This document shows, one piece after another, positions 10,392-22,320 of a stretch of 64,000 nt of DNA. Position numbers and translations under genes: made by a program. Positions within the stretch are counted from its first letter, which is position 1. Every line of letters begins with the position of its first letter. Source of the stretch: Eustoma russellianum. Taxonomy: Eukaryota; Streptophyta; Magnoliopsida; Gentianales; Gentianaceae. Location: positions 39,865,693 through 39,929,692 of the forward strand of contig AP025040.1 of the NCBI GenBank assembly GCA_036186865.1, in the 5' to 3' direction. Under the pieces are notes generated by a model. The model was not told where the DNA came from, ran no database searches, and was given only the letters and a program-made list of their open reading frames with translations.

Positions 10392-12716
10392 CTAATCTAC
10401 TACAAGATCATCCGCATTACTTTCTAGCAAAATGTAGCTAAGCTCCTTAGCTCTTCTAATAGTTTCCCGAACGAAGCTAGTCGGACTAGGTATGGAATTA
10501 ACCAGCCCATGAATATACTGGTTACGCCAGTACCATGCACCATAGATAAACTCTCTGAATAGATAGGTCCACGTCATTTGGAGGTCTCCACTTCCCATGT
10601 CCTGTGATAGGTTTATCGTCAACCATTCATTGGTCTTGGTTATTCCAAAAAATATTTGCCATTTGTCTTGTCGTGCTATCATCTTCCACCCCCTTCGGAC
10701 CCACGTGCAATCACGGAGTGCGTAGAGATCATCCTCTATCCCATCATTACAGATCGTACATTGGTTGCTCGTGGTAATGTGTCGTGACATCAGGAATTGT
10801 TGAGTAGGCAAAGCACCATGCATGATCTGCCATAATAGCAGGTTGAGGCGAGTAGGCCCTTTCAGTTGCCATATTTTCATCCAACTGCCTTGAGCTTGAG
10901 GGAGCCGGGGAGATAGTTGTAATTCGTACGCTGAGGAGACAGAAAACCTGCCTGAACTAGAGGCTGCCCATTCACATGTAGTATTGTCCATGCTATTTCC
11001 TCCATGCCGAAAGTATGAGGAGTCCATTCCTTTTTTTAGAAGATCTGTTACTCGTCGCAAATTTTTCCAAAAAATCGAAGCATTCGACTTGGTATGGTTT
11101 GATAAGATATCACCATACTTGGCCCGGATTATTTTAAACAAGAGACAATCATGTTCCAATAACAGCTGCCACCCCAATTTAGCTAAGAAAGCAATGTTAA
11201 GTAGATGTAACTTCTTAATGCCCATGCCACCGTCTTTCTTAGGTAAAGTTATGGTAGTCCAATTCACATAATGCATATGTCTATTTGAACCCAATTCGCC
11301 CCAAAAGAACTTGCGGCTGTGGTTTTCAAGATCATTCAACACATTGGCAGGCAGACGGGTTGTTTGCATCACATATGAGGGCATAGTAGAAATTACCGTC
11401 TGTACAAGGAGCGCCCTAGCCGCTTGGGACAACCATTTCGACTTCCAGGAGGACAGTTTTGTGCGCACTTTATCAACCATGTACTCATATGTTTGACGTG
11501 TAGCCCTTTTCTCGCTGAGAGGGACCCCCAGATAGTGGCCTAAATCACACGTTGGTTTGATGTGTAGACGGTTTGCAATCTGTTCGACCACTCCTGAAGA
11601 GACGTTCCTAGATACCATGAACTGTGATTTTTTGAAGCTGATGGATTGGCCAGACCAAGAACAAAACTCCCCAAGCACTGTTTCCATTATCCTGGCTTGT
11701 GATTCAGAGGCTTCTGCAAACAAAAGTAGATCATCAGCAAAAAATAGGTGTGAGAGTGGGGGGCCCCTGCGGGACAAGCAAATGGGTTTCCAATCACCAA
11801 TCTCCACTGCTGAATTAATCCGACTACTAAGCACCTCCATGCAGAGCAGGAATAAGTACGGTGCCAAAGGGTCTCCCTGACGAATAACACAATTCAGTTG
11901 GACAGGGTGTAGACAGTTTCCATTCCAAATGATCGAAAGGGATGTAGAACGGATAGTAAACATTACCAGTGCAATTATCTCAGACGAGAAACCAGCTGCA
12001 ACCATAACCTTCTCTAAGAAGGGCCAACTCACCTTGTCATAAGCTTTTGCTAAGTCTATTTTGACTGTCATAATACCCGTCCGTCCTTTTTTTGTTCTCA
12101 TGGTGTGCATGACTTCCTGGGCAATAATGATATTTTCAGCAGCTTGCCGTCCGGGGATGAAAGCAACCTGAGTAGGGGAGATAAGTTTGCTGATGATCTG
12201 TTTCGTACGATTCGCCAAAATCTTCGTAATAACTTTGATGATTACATTCATTAGAGCAATAGGGCGAAATTGGGTTATATATTCTGGTCTGGTAACTTTC
12301 GGAATGAGAGTGACTAAACACATGTTCATGCTAGGAGGGAAATGACCAGTCCAGAATACCTCTTGTATGAAACGCACGACTGATGGGCAGACCACTTGCC
12401 AGTTATGTTGGTAGAAAAAAGGAGAGAAGCCATCCGGACTGGGGGCTTTATAAGCACCCATGATAAACACTGCTTGTTCAATCTCCCCAATTGAGACTGG
12501 CCGGTTTAACGTGCGCTTGTCCAGGTGATTGAGTTTGTTAAATCTAATAGGAATCGCAGTAAGGCGTGCAGATTCCGTACCCCTAAATAACCCTTCATAA
12601 TAACCACGAACCAATTGTTTTAGATGTGCCGGATCAGAAATCCAAATTTCAGATTCATTTTTTAGACTCCCCATATATGTCTTCCGCCTACGATTTGCAT
12701 GTAATAAATGGAACAA
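10392..12716 (-). pseudogene. LINE-B ORF2 reverse transcriptase, 774-codon open fragment
   Basis: It contains the complete L1-type core: PITQ-like QFRPIALMNVIIKVITKILA, TQVAFIPGRQAAENIIIAQE, MTVKIDLAKAYDKVSWPFLE (catalytic Asp), CVIRQGDPLAPYLFLLCMEV and LFFADDLLLFAEAS (FADD). A zf-RVT-type segment (LPTQQFLMSRHITTSNQCTIC) follows near residue 640. The frame ends without an RNase H domain. Its upstream junction to the endonuclease is broken near 12720-12800, so ORF2 is not continuous, although this part looks catalytically intact. Confidence 0.9.
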
Positions 12717-12803
12717 GCGGGTATTTCTTTCCCCAAATTGTAACCAACTAGATCTGCAACGTTGCGCCTATTGAGCATCTTCTTCCTTAACTATTGCATG
12801 GTA

Positions 12804-13792
12804 TTAGTTTAGAAGCTCCTTTTCTAGCTTAGATAGAAACCTGGAGGGTCTATGGCCAAGTGAGGATTGGATGCCGGCAATTCGTGCAAGAACCCTTTTC
12901 TTCCGTATCGTGAGATTACCATAGACCTCCTTCCGCCAAGTCTGTAGTTTGGTCATAAACTCGCTAAGAGAACGACAAAAGTCACCCAGATAGTCAATCC
13001 AAGACTCCTGGATAAATGTTTTAAATTGAGGATGTTCCTGCCAATTATCAAGGAATTTAAATGAATGAGGCTGGGTATCATCGAGATTCTTCCTCTTTAA
13101 ATCTAATAATAAAGGATGGTGATCTGAATGCGTCCGAGGAAGATGCTGGAGGACAATGTTCGGGAAGCGTACACTCCAGCTCTCATTGCACCAAGCTTGA
13201 TCAATACGACTCTTGATAAGGAAGCGTCCATATTGACCATTCCACATGTAAATTTAGGGCCAGTGAAGGGCAATTCGATTAGTGCGCAGTGTTCAATCAT
13301 GCTTCTCATCCGTTGAACACCCTGGCCACGGACCGGTCTCCCACCTTGTTTATCCTCTTGACGTATCACTTGGTTGAAATCGCCAATAAGACACCAAGGG
13401 GACGTAATCATAGACGACATACATTCAAGATAATCATACAGGGCTTCTCTAGTAGATAATGACGGCGAGGCATAGACTAATGATAGCACCCAGCATACCA
13501 TTGAATCTTTAAGTATGGATATATTCATCAACTGGGAAGTGAAACTTGTAACTTGTAGACTTATTTGGGAGTCATTCCAAAAACACCATAGGCCACCTGC
13601 AAAGCCTCTAGCTTCCACAGTCGCCTGTTGGGTAAAATGAAATCGCCGTAAAATGCGACGAGCTCTTGTGCTAGGGACCCTTGTTTCCATAATGAACAAA
13701 ATATCCGGCTTATGTAAGCGTATCAAATCAGTTAATGAACTCAAGAATTTAGGGGAATTAGCCCCCCGGCAGTTCTAAGACAATACTTTCAT
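12804..13792 (-). pseudogene. LINE-B ORF2 endonuclease with nonsense and frameshift
   Basis: An ATG at 13792 opens a peptide MKVLS-stop-NCRGA, the normal L1 endonuclease start in which the Trp codon has become TAG (13775-13777). Downstream motifs are ILFIMETRV, GLWCFWN, CLIGDFNQVI and, in a second frame from 13247, FLIKSRIDQAWCN and LPRTHSDHHPLLLD (SDH catalytic motif). A frameshift lies near 13200. Apart from these the domain is well conserved. Confidence 0.88.
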
Positions 13793-13804
13793 GACTCACT
13801 TGTC

Positions 13805-15486
13805 CTAAGAAGTCAACTCACAGTCCCCTGGTTCCTCTTGCCCACGTTGGGTAACCTTCGCACATGAGTGGTCTAAGTCCATGTCATTTGTTTTGCTTGC
13901 CATCTTCATGTAATCATCTGGGGGTTTTTGTTTCGTTTGGTCACCCTCCACCAATTTATGTTTCTGGAAGGAGGGCTGTAATGCGGGCCATTCTCTTGGG
14001 TTGAAAGCAAAAGGGTGAGGTTCGATTTGCCCTTTACCGTTAGTGATGTCATACAAGGGTTCATGGGTCCCCTTTCCATGACTAGGAAGTACAGGCTTGC
14101 TTTGTAGGTCTTGGGCATAGTACGCCGGATCCTTTGGAAAGCGGCTACTACTAGTGTTAGGATGTATTTGAACTTTAGCCTTTCGTGGTTCCTTTACCTG
14201 TATTCCTTTCTTTTTGCGGGAACTGTCTTTTGCTTGCGATTGCTCCCCACGGGAAACAGTATTAAATACAACCGGGGGGCCAGTATCAAGTATATTCCGA
14301 AGTTTGTCCGTGAGATCCATCCCTGAGATAGCGGCAGTCTCCTCATTATCATCGTCAGACGCTAGTATGTTGAAGCGGGAACCCAACGTTGGTGTGGCAG
14401 GATGATCATTTGGTACTGTCTGGGGATTACTTTGTCGCTGTTGATAGTCAGAGTTTCCAAGTTCCTTGCTTATATTCTTCAGTGGTATTGCAGATGAATC
14501 ACCTTGGGCCCTTGACGCCCGTCTCCTCCGGTTATTCGCAGCCACCATCCATGGGCCATAAGGGCTCAAACTTTCTTGGTTTGTATCAGTTGTTGGAGGT
14601 GCACCAACTTTCGTGTTCAACCCACAGTCTTCCCGGCGGTGACCGTAGAGGCCACATTCAAAACAGATCTGGTGTAGTCCCTCATAAACAATGTTGAAAA
14701 AATGACCATTAATGTCAACGCTGGTGTCAGGGGTTTGCGCAGATCTATTTCCACACACACGCGTGCATATTTCCCTCTTGTCGCCTCAGTTGTTGCATCA
14801 TCACCTCTGATAGCTTTACCAATTTTATTACCCACCCGTAAAAGGACATTCTCATCAAAGAATTCCAGGGGTAATCGCGGAATCCGTAACCAAACCAACG
14901 TCGAAGAGAATTGCTCAGATGAAGGTGTAAAAAAGGGCTTCCATTTGGTTACCATAAGGTAGTGTCCCTAGATAATCCAGGGACCATCCTCTAGGGCCTT
15001 CAAATAATCATATTTGGAATAGAATCTCACCACATAAAATCCTTCTTCTAAATCGATAATATTTAGTCTACCTCCCTCAGTAGCCCACAATTCGACCAAC
15101 CGTTGTTCTAATGTTTGGTAAGAAATGTTGCGCCCCAAAGGTTTTACAATAACAGCACGACGCCATGGTTTTTGCAGAGTTTTACATTCATCAAATGGAA
15201 TATTTACTGAAACTTTACCTGGTCCAAGCTCAGACGGTTGGTCCGGATGTATCTCTGCCTGAGGCACCATCTCTTCCTCATCCATCTCAGTTTCATCATC
15301 ATCCCCAAGATAAATCCCTGCCGGTGAAGCACGCATCCGAAGAAGATCTGCCCAAGCACCACCATCAAGACGCTGCATGCCAGTTGGAGAGGGAGGTAAG
15401 CAATCTACAAGTCGTTTATATTTTTTAACACTTTGATGTAGCTGGTCAGCCTCTTCCGGACTCCTTTCCGTTTGATCTTGGTGCAT
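13805..15486 (-). pseudogene. LINE-B ORF1 with a single in-frame stop region
   Basis: The ATG at 15486 opens a 172-codon frame with a DUF4283-type end (FYVVRFYSKYDYLKALEDGPWI) and a TAG at 14968-14970. Just beyond, MVTKWKPFF and VWLRIPRLPLEFFDENVL continue the domain in a different frame. The zinc knuckle CFECGLYGHRREDC (C-x2-C-x4-H-x4-C, all ligands present) lies near 14640, followed by a long polar tail ending at 13805. ORF1 would bind element RNA; it is broken by the stop and a shift near 14700. Confidence 0.85.
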
Positions 15487-15623
15487 GGTAGACTAAAGAA
15501 GAGAGGTAAGAACGGCCAAGAGCGGCGGAGATCGGCGAAGTGCAGCCGGCGCGGGGGTAGGCGAAAAGTCTTTTCCCAGAGAGTATTCGAGAAGCGAAAT
15601 AATGGGCACCCTTTATTTTCTTT

Positions 15624-15690
15624 CAGTATTATCTAAAAACTAATCTGATTTTCCTTTGAATGAATATATATTAAATAAATATTCGTAACA
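15624..15690 (-). repeat. copia-D 3' LTR, proximal part
   Basis: It continues the LTR interrupted by LINE-B. On the minus strand the LTR begins TGTTACGAATATT at 15690, directly after a purine-rich tract (minus GGACATGAAAAAGGAG, plus 15691-15706), the expected polypurine tract. Confidence 0.55.
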
Positions 15691-17281
15691 CTCCTTTTTC
15701 ATGTCCATCACACACATAATATGTCTCATTAAAATTTTACTAAAAAATCTAAAGGAAAAAAAATCTTATTGAAGAAAAAAGAGCATAACATTCTTTGCCT
15801 TGTATTTACTTTCCTAGTTAATGACTTCTTTGGAGACCCTTAAATCAACACATTCGAATCCTTTTCACCAATTTCTCAAAGGTTGTCGTCAATAGGGATT
15901 TGGTTAATAAACATGTTGGATTTTTATTTGGCTGATTTTGTGGTACATCAATATCAGTACTCTTTTGAAGATCATGTGTGGAGAATAACTTTGGTGATAT
16001 TTGCCTTGTTCTGTCTCATTTGTTCTACATGCCTTTTAGTTTAGCTATGCATGCAATAGTATCTTCATATAATGGGGTTGGTGTATCTTTCTAGATGAGT
16101 AGATCATAACCTTATCGGTATAATGTGACAACGATCTCAACCAAATACATTGTCGAGTTGTTTCGTTGATTGCTATTATCTTAACATAATTTCAAGAGAT
16201 GCTTCGTCAATCGTTATTATATAGCAATGCCACCATGTTTGAACAAATAGCCAGTCTAAGATTGTCATTATATTGGAGTACTATTAGTGAGATACATTGG
16301 TACACCAATTGCATTTAGATATGGTACCTCAAGGCCAAAAATCTCTTTGTTTTTATCGCATGGTCTAAATGGATCTTTCTGAATATCAAATGATCTGGCA
16401 ATAATTAGAGTACTTAGTGAATTTGATTTGTCGATACAGAACCTTTTCAATATTTTCTCGGTATAAGTTGATTGCTGAACAAAAATCTCATCTTCAAGAT
16501 GATCAATATGTAAACTAGTACAAAATTTATTTTTTTTTTCAAAATCTTTGACCTCTAATTCTATGACCTCAAATTCTCTCCTCAAGCAATCACATATTTC
16601 TCCATAAAAACAGTAATATACGGAGAAATAACAAAGTCCGATCCACATTTCCTCGTAAGATCCAATAATATTCAATCATCAACATATATGGAGATTGTAA
16701 CAAAATCCAATCTTCCTTCATAAAAGTACATGGACAAATTGGATCAATTCTTCAATAATACGATTGTACCACATGTATCCAGATTGTTTTAATCCACACA
16801 AAAATATTTTTATTTTGATGGGGTATAGTTATTCTTGACAAATTGTTTTAATACACACAAAAATATTTTTATTTTGATGGGGTATAGTTATTCTTGACAA
16901 TTTTATTTATATGCTTCAGGTATATTAAGTCTTTCAGAGATTTTCATATAGGCATCACTATCAAATTTTCCATATAAATAGATAGTAATAACATCTATCA
17001 AACGCTTGCCTAACTTTTCAAGCACTGCTAGATCACAAGATTTTGAAATATAATTGCATCGGTTAGTAGCAAATATGTTTCATTATAATCAAAAACAAAT
17101 CTTTGTGAAAACCCTTCGGCTATAAGTCGAGCTTTATATCTTACAATTTTAAGTTTTCTCTTTTTTTTTGCACAAATACTTTGGATCCCACAGGTTTTAT
17201 CCCTGGGTATGGACTACAAGTCCCAAAACCTCAAGTCTAAAAATTGGTTGACCCTCTGTTCATCCTTTCTAGAGTGATTTC
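15691..17281 (-). pseudogene. copia-D degraded RT and RNase H region
   Basis: A minus-strand frame at 16268-16675 contains KNKFCTSLHIDHLEDEIFVQQSTYTEKILKRF and VPYLNAIG, the copia region after the YVDD motif. Nucleotides around 15960-16070 and 17170-17270 parallel the RNase H and RT start of copia-H (58650-58740, 59985-60035), so copia-D is a heavily decayed relative of copia-H. The gag, protease and integrase are missing; copia-C is inserted at 17281. Confidence 0.7.
16783..16900. repeat. 59-bp tandem duplication in copia-D
   Basis: Two adjacent nearly identical 59-bp copies (16783-16841, 16842-16900), differing at a single c/a position near the start, lie in dead pol sequence. Confidence 0.9.
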
Positions 17282-17328
17282 TGTTACACTGTAGAGTATA
17301 TTCTTCCAGTATATTCTATAGTCTAACA
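17282..17328 (-). repeat. copia-C 3' LTR (47 bp)
   Basis: On the minus strand it begins TGTTAGACTATAG and ends CAGTGTAACA. It is bounded by the ATTTC duplication outside and the polypurine tract inside. It differs from the 5' copy at one base. Its length is far below the usual 100-600 bp of copia LTRs. Confidence 0.9.
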
Positions 17329-17340
17329 CTCCCCCTTAAG
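17329..17340 (-). other. copia-C polypurine tract
   Basis: Minus-strand CTTAAGGGGGAG lies directly before the 3' LTR, the priming site for second-strand synthesis. Confidence 0.85.
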
Positions 17341-17394
17341 TTGAATAGTGGGATCACCAATATTCAACTTGCACAGTACTGAGTCAAAGATTCG

Positions 17395-19619
17395 TCAATT
17401 AACAGCCTTCGTCAGGATGTCAGCAAGTTGGTCTTCAGATCGGACATGTGGAAGCGTAATAATTCCATTGTCAAGCTTCTCCTTAATAAAGTGTTGATCA
17501 ATCTCCACATGTTTAGTTCGGTCGTGTTGAACAGGATTCTCAAAAATGCTTATTGATGCTTTGTTATCACACATAAGACAAGTCGGCCAGTTGCTGGAAA
17601 ACCAAGTTCTTGTAATAATTTCCGGACTCATAAGACCTCAGTGATCCCTTTCACAATACCCCGAAACTCTGCTTCTGCACTTGATAAGGAGACTACCTTT
17701 TGTTTCTTGCTCCTCCAAGTGACCAAATCGCCCCCAACCAACCTTAAATAACCAGAAGTAGAGCGTCGGTCGATCTAATTACCTGCCTAATCCGTATCTG
17801 TGTAGGCTTCAATCTTCAAATGTCCATTATTCTTGAATAGCAAACCACGTCCAGGGGTCCCTTTGAAGTATCTTAGGATCCTTAGTACTGCGTCCAAGTG
17901 ATGTCTTTGTGGGTTGTGTATGAACTGGCTTACCACCACAACAGCGTATGCAATGTCCGGTCGGGTGTGGGACAGGTAGATAAGTTTGCCCACCAAGCGT
18001 TGATATTGTTCTCGATCAGTAGATGGAGCCCCTTCCATAATATTTAGCCTGTGATTTGGGACCATTGGTGTGTCAGCTGGCTTTGCATCCAACATGCCAA
18101 CCTCTGCTAACAGATCAAGTATGTATTTTTGTTGGGAAATATATATCCTGTAAGAAGATCGTAAGACTTCAATTCCCAAGAAGTATTTTAGTCCTCCAAG
18201 ATCCTTCATCTCGAACTGTGTGAACAAGTATTTCCTGAGACGAGACATTTCATCAGTACCATTGCCAGTAATAATCATATCATCAACATAAATAATAAGA
18301 CAAGTAATGAGACTCCCCTGTCTTTTTATGAATAGAGTATGATCAGCATTGCTTTGTCTGTACTCGTCTTGTTTCATAGCAGATGTAAATCTTCCAAACC
18401 AGGCTCTAAGTGACTGTTTGAGCCCATACAGGGCTCGAGAGAGCTTACAAACCTGTCCAGGTAAAAACTCTTTTGAGAAGCCCGGTGGTGGGTCCATGTA
18501 CACTTCTTCCTTTAGTGTACCATGTAGGAAACCGTTCTTCACGTCAAACTGTTGCAAGGGCCAATTCTCTGTAGCCGCAATGGAGAAAAGTACTCGGATA
18601 GTGTCTAGTCGGGCAACTGGCGAGAAGGTCTCCGAGTAATCTACTCCATATGTTTGTGTATATCCTTTTGCAACCAACCTTGCCTTGTGTCGTTCTATAC
18701 TCCCATCCGCTTTATATTTGATTGTGAATGCCCATCTACATCCAACATATTTTTTTCCTGGAGGTAACTGACATCGCTCCCAAGTATTATTTTTTCTGAA
18801 TGCATCCATTTGTGCGTTCATAGCTTCCATCCATTCTGGTTGACTGCAAGCTTCCTCAATATTTCTAGGAATTTTCTCTGAGCAGATCGCAGTAAAGAAC
18901 CCTTTTGCTGTATTGCTGATGTTCATCGTTGGCAGCAAAATGGGATACTTCGAACTCCTTGCTACCTTAGTGGGTGAATATCTGTCCGGTGGGACTCCCT
19001 TGTTCTTCCTGGGTGGAAGCACTCGCCCCTGTTCTTCTATAGGCAAGTTAGTGTGGTCCAGTCCAAAGCAGTTATAATCGGAGATATCCTGAGAAGTAGA
19101 CGCTTCAGCAGGCAAAACATTAGTCGAATGGATATGAGAGGAAGGGGACATGGTTTCATGACTATCATTGTTTTCATGTATAATATCAGTTACCTGTTGT
19201 GGTGCATTCACCTGAGGAGTATCATCAGCAGGTCCTGGAGTGGAGGTCGTATTATCGTAAGACACATTCGTACCATCTGGGTCAACCACTTGCCATGTTG
19301 AATCAGTTGCAGACAAAGATGGTTTAGGCAACCAATCGAGGGATCCATTTTTAGCTATCTCCCCCTGAGACAGAGGTTGGGTGGCAAAGAAAAACTCGAT
19401 TTCAAGGAAGACGCAGTTCATGGTCATGTGGATCCGCCGAGTGCGGGGGTTATAGCATCGGTAGCCTTTTCGGGTAGTAGCATAGCCAACAAATACACAT
19501 TTGTCGGCACACGGGTCAAATTTTTCACGGGTATTTTTTGGGATATGGACAAAGACGGTACACCCAAAAACCTTGGGTGGCAGTGTGAGGATACCGGGGA
19601 TGGTTGTTTGAGAGGCCAA
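17395..19619 (-). pseudogene. copia-C reverse transcriptase and RNase H
   Basis: The 610-codon frame from 19619 carries the integrase C-terminal domain (FGCTVFVHIPKNTREKFDP, CVFVGYATTRKGY), a Ser/Thr-rich linker, then RT: WAFTIKYKADGSIERHKARLVAKGY, LQQFDVKNGFLHGTLKEEVYM, LYGLKQS and catalytic LIIYVDDMIITGNG. RNase H begins at IEAYTDTD and meets a stop where relatives have Trp (17785-17790). The RNase H end resumes at 17395-17631 (CDNKASISIFENPVQHDRTK, ADILTKAVN) in another frame. It is close to intact. Confidence 0.92.
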
Positions 19620-21284
19620 TGTAGCAAGGGGGTGTTATGGTTTAAGATAGAGGTGGGAAGTCGGTTGCTGAGGTAGGTGGCTGTAGATACCGCCTCCGGC
19701 CAAAACCCCCGGGGAACAAGGGATTCTAACATCATGCCACGGGTCATTTCAAGAAGAGTACGATTTTTTCGTTCCACAACACCATTTTGTTGTGGAGTGT
19801 TGGGACACGAAGTCTGGTGGATAATGCCATGATCATAGAAAAATTTTTTTAGTGCCCCATGTAAGTATTCACCCCCATTATCAGAACGTAGAATTTGAAT
19901 GGTGGAATTGTATTGTGTTTGAACCATGGTATAAAACTCAATAAATTTAGCAGCAACTTCAGATTTATGTTAGTACATACATCCACGTCATACGAGAGTA
20001 ATCATCGACAAAAAGGACAAAATACTGAAAGCCCAGTGAAGTCAGATTGGGGGAAGGGCCCCAAACGTCAGAATGTATTAAGGACAATATTCTGTTCACA
20101 CGAGTATTATTAAGAGAATAATTCGCCCGGGATTGTTTTGCCCGGAGGCAGATATCACACGTTAACTGTTCTGTAATACTGGAAAATAATTTAGGAAATA
20201 ATTTCTGCAAATAACTAAAACAAGGATGTCCTAACCGACGGTGCCACAACCAGATTTGTCTAGCAACTGATCCAGCGGCCAGATGAGAACTCCCGTGTGG
20301 TACCACTGTATCTACGTAATAGAGACCTCCACGCTCAGTACCACGTCCAATGATCTCCTGAGTATGAATGTCCTGCAACACGCAAAATGTAGGATACATG
20401 AGTTCAACACAGTTAAGTTCCTTAGTGAGTTGGCTAATTGAGAGAAGTTTAGTGGACAGTGCAGGAACAAATAAACAGTTTTTAATGGTGATATCAGGAG
20501 TGATAGCAATAGACCCACTACCCTTAACGGGAACAGTTTCTCCGCTGGCGGTTTCAATATGAGATTTAAGGGGTGCGGAACGGGTTATAAAAACATTAGG
20601 ATCAAAAGTCATCGTGTCCGTGGCGCCACAGTCGAAAATCCACTGAGGGCTTGGGCACTGGGTAGTAATAGTAAGTCCATGGGGTAATTTATTAAGGCCA
20701 GGGGGCGGAAGTGGTGTTTTGGAAAGGTTAGGGGCGGATGTGGACAATCCTGAATTGTCTTGGACCATATTAACCATTATAGTTGAATCAGACGACTTAA
20801 CTGCAATTCCAGAAAGAACAGAGGGGACAGGACAATTTGGGGCAGGGACTAAATGAGTAATATTCTGTTTAAAAAGACTTTTGGGGCTAGGGTTTTCCCC
20901 TAGCCCGTTACCTCCTTCGGCTGGCCTCCCTATTTCTTGGCTGTTTGTTTTTCTTCCGTCATCTGCAGCCTGTTCTTCGCTGTTACCGGTTCCATCGTCT
21001 GGGGCCTTGGCAGCAGCACCTTTTCCTTTCTGGTCGGTGGTTATGCGTTTGCCTTCCCACCAGTTTGGATAGCCATAAATCTGAAAGCATTTCTCCTTTC
21101 CATGCCCTTTCTTTCCGCAGTGTTCGCAGATGGTGGAGTTCTTCTCACCCCGTGATGATGGAGTTCCTGAGCGGGATGGGAATGGTCCCTGCTGAGTAGT
21201 ACCGCTGCGGTTCGGTGGAGGTCCTCCTCGTCCTCTGCCGCGGCCAGTGGCTGGTTTGACAACCAGTCCTTGCCCCACCTCCAA
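19424..21284 (-). pseudogene. copia-C gag end, protease and integrase
   Basis: The frame from 21284 (439 codons) has a gag zinc knuckle CEHCGKKGHGKEKC, then the protease site WIFDCGATDTMTFDP (DCG rather than DSG/DTG). GAG-pre-integrase follows (LWHRRLGHPCFSYL, CDICLRAKQSR), then the first integrase Asp in LIHSDVWGPS and the FVDDYSRMTWMY motif. The frame shifts near 19930-19965 and continues to 19424 with ILRSDNGGEYLHGAL (second Asp) and TPQQNGVVERKNRTLLEM (Glu). The integrase catalytic triad is present across the break. Confidence 0.9.
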
Positions 21285-21289
21285 TGAGG

Positions 21290-22047
21290 AATTTATATCT
21301 GAGGGGCCGTGTTTTATGAGTCCTGCCTGGGATTCTGCTCGCTTAAATTCAAAGAAAGCTGTTTCAACGTTGGGCAGGGGGTTCTCTTAAGTAGTTCCTT
21401 CTTTTCTCCTTCAAATCTGTCGCTTACGGCTGTTAGGAACTGATATAGCCTAAACTATTGCGTTTTCTTATTGTAGGAAGAGATGTCCTCGGGGCATTTC
21501 ATGGGGTTTGTGTCTAAAGTATCGATAGAGACCCACAAATCTTGAAGACTGTTCCAACAGTCTTCCAAAGTGTCGTCCCCCTGTCGGATATTATTCGCTC
21601 TTCGGTGCAAATTGAAGACCTACAGAGAGTCTCCTCTAGAACTATATGTGAGGGATAATCCATCCCAAAGTGCCTTAGCCGTGGGGTATCTGGAAATGTT
21701 ATTAATCATACTTGTGTCAACATTTTGTAAAATCCATGTAAACACGGAGTTATCATCTTGCTCCCACCGGGGGTATCTTGGATCAGTGGGTGGTGGAGGA
21801 GGTGGCAACCCCGTGAGGTGATGCTGCCTACCTCTTCCCAAAATGGCCTGATAAATAACATGGGACCACAAAGAGTAATTGTTGCAGTTAATTTCACTGC
21901 TATGTTTAGATTTTCGGGTAGTGGTATTTGTTGATGTGGTTGCGGATGAAGGCTTTCCTTGAGGATTTGAGCAACTTGTATGGCCAAATCCCCAGGGCTT
22001 GGAGTGGTGGAAGATTCAGGCTTTGAGCTGTGTTCTGTTTCTGACAT
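21290..22047 (-). pseudogene. copia-C gag N-terminal half
   Basis: ATG at 22047 (MSETEHSSKPESSTTPSPGD) opens gag. The homologous sequence jumps frame near 21870 (LWSHVIYQAILGRGRQHHL, PRYPRWEQDDNSVFTWILQ, LWDGLSLTYSSR) and again toward 21300. These are the UBN2/DUF4219-type copia capsid motifs. At least two frameshifts and one stop disable it. Confidence 0.8.
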
Positions 22048-22261
22048 GGTGAATATTTGTTTTTCAGATATGGATGCAGGAAGGATGGATCGATATTCTG
22101 TGCACTGGTCAAGGCTAAAAGGTTTAAGAAAGGTAACACAGCCGTATTGGCTCTGAGAAGGGTATAAGGTATGGGCTGAACAATAGGCAGTGATGAGATT
22201 TTCTCTGAGCCTATGCTCACAGAAAACTCACGGTTAACAGGCAGAGTAGAGAGCACTCCTA

Positions 22262-22273
22262 CTCTGATACCAT
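22262..22273 (-). other. copia-C primer-binding site
   Basis: Minus-strand TGGTATCAGAGT immediately follows the 5' LTR, complementary to the initiator methionine tRNA end with its last base changed. Confidence 0.85.
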
Positions 22274-22320
22274 GTTACACTGTAGAGTATATTCTTCCAG
22301 TATATTCTATATTCTAACAA
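22274..22320 (-). repeat. copia-C 5' LTR (47 bp)
   Basis: One mismatch with the 3' copy (near 22313). On the minus strand it contains TATAGAATATA, the only TATA-like stretch available to it as a promoter. Confidence 0.9.

Larger units (their letters stand above)
10321..15612 (-). mobile_element. LINE-B: L1-type retrotransposon inserted in an LTR
   Basis: Minus-strand order is ORF1 (13805-15486), endonuclease (to 13792) and reverse transcriptase (10392-12716). An 11-bp direct repeat TTATTTTCTTT at 10310-10320 and 15613-15623 brackets it; it is A/T-simple, so the support is moderate. There is no long poly-A tail. Unlike LINE-A, no RNase H domain follows the reverse transcriptase. The lesions are few (one stop in ORF1, one stop and a frameshift in the endonuclease), suggesting a younger insertion than the LINE in the MADS intron. 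Confidence 0.88.
17282..22320 (-). mobile_element. copia-C: Ty1/copia element with 47-bp LTRs
   Basis: The boundaries are unusually clear. TG...CA repeats of 47 bp lie at 17282-17328 and 22274-22320 (one mismatch). A 5-bp duplication ATTTC is on both outer sides (17277-17281, 22321-22325). The initiator-tRNA primer site abuts the inner edge of the 5' LTR and a CTTAAGGGGGAG purine tract abuts the 3' LTR. The internal ~4.95 kb carries gag, protease, integrase, RT and RNase H in order, interrupted by a few stops and frameshifts. It inserted into copia-D. Confidence 0.93.
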
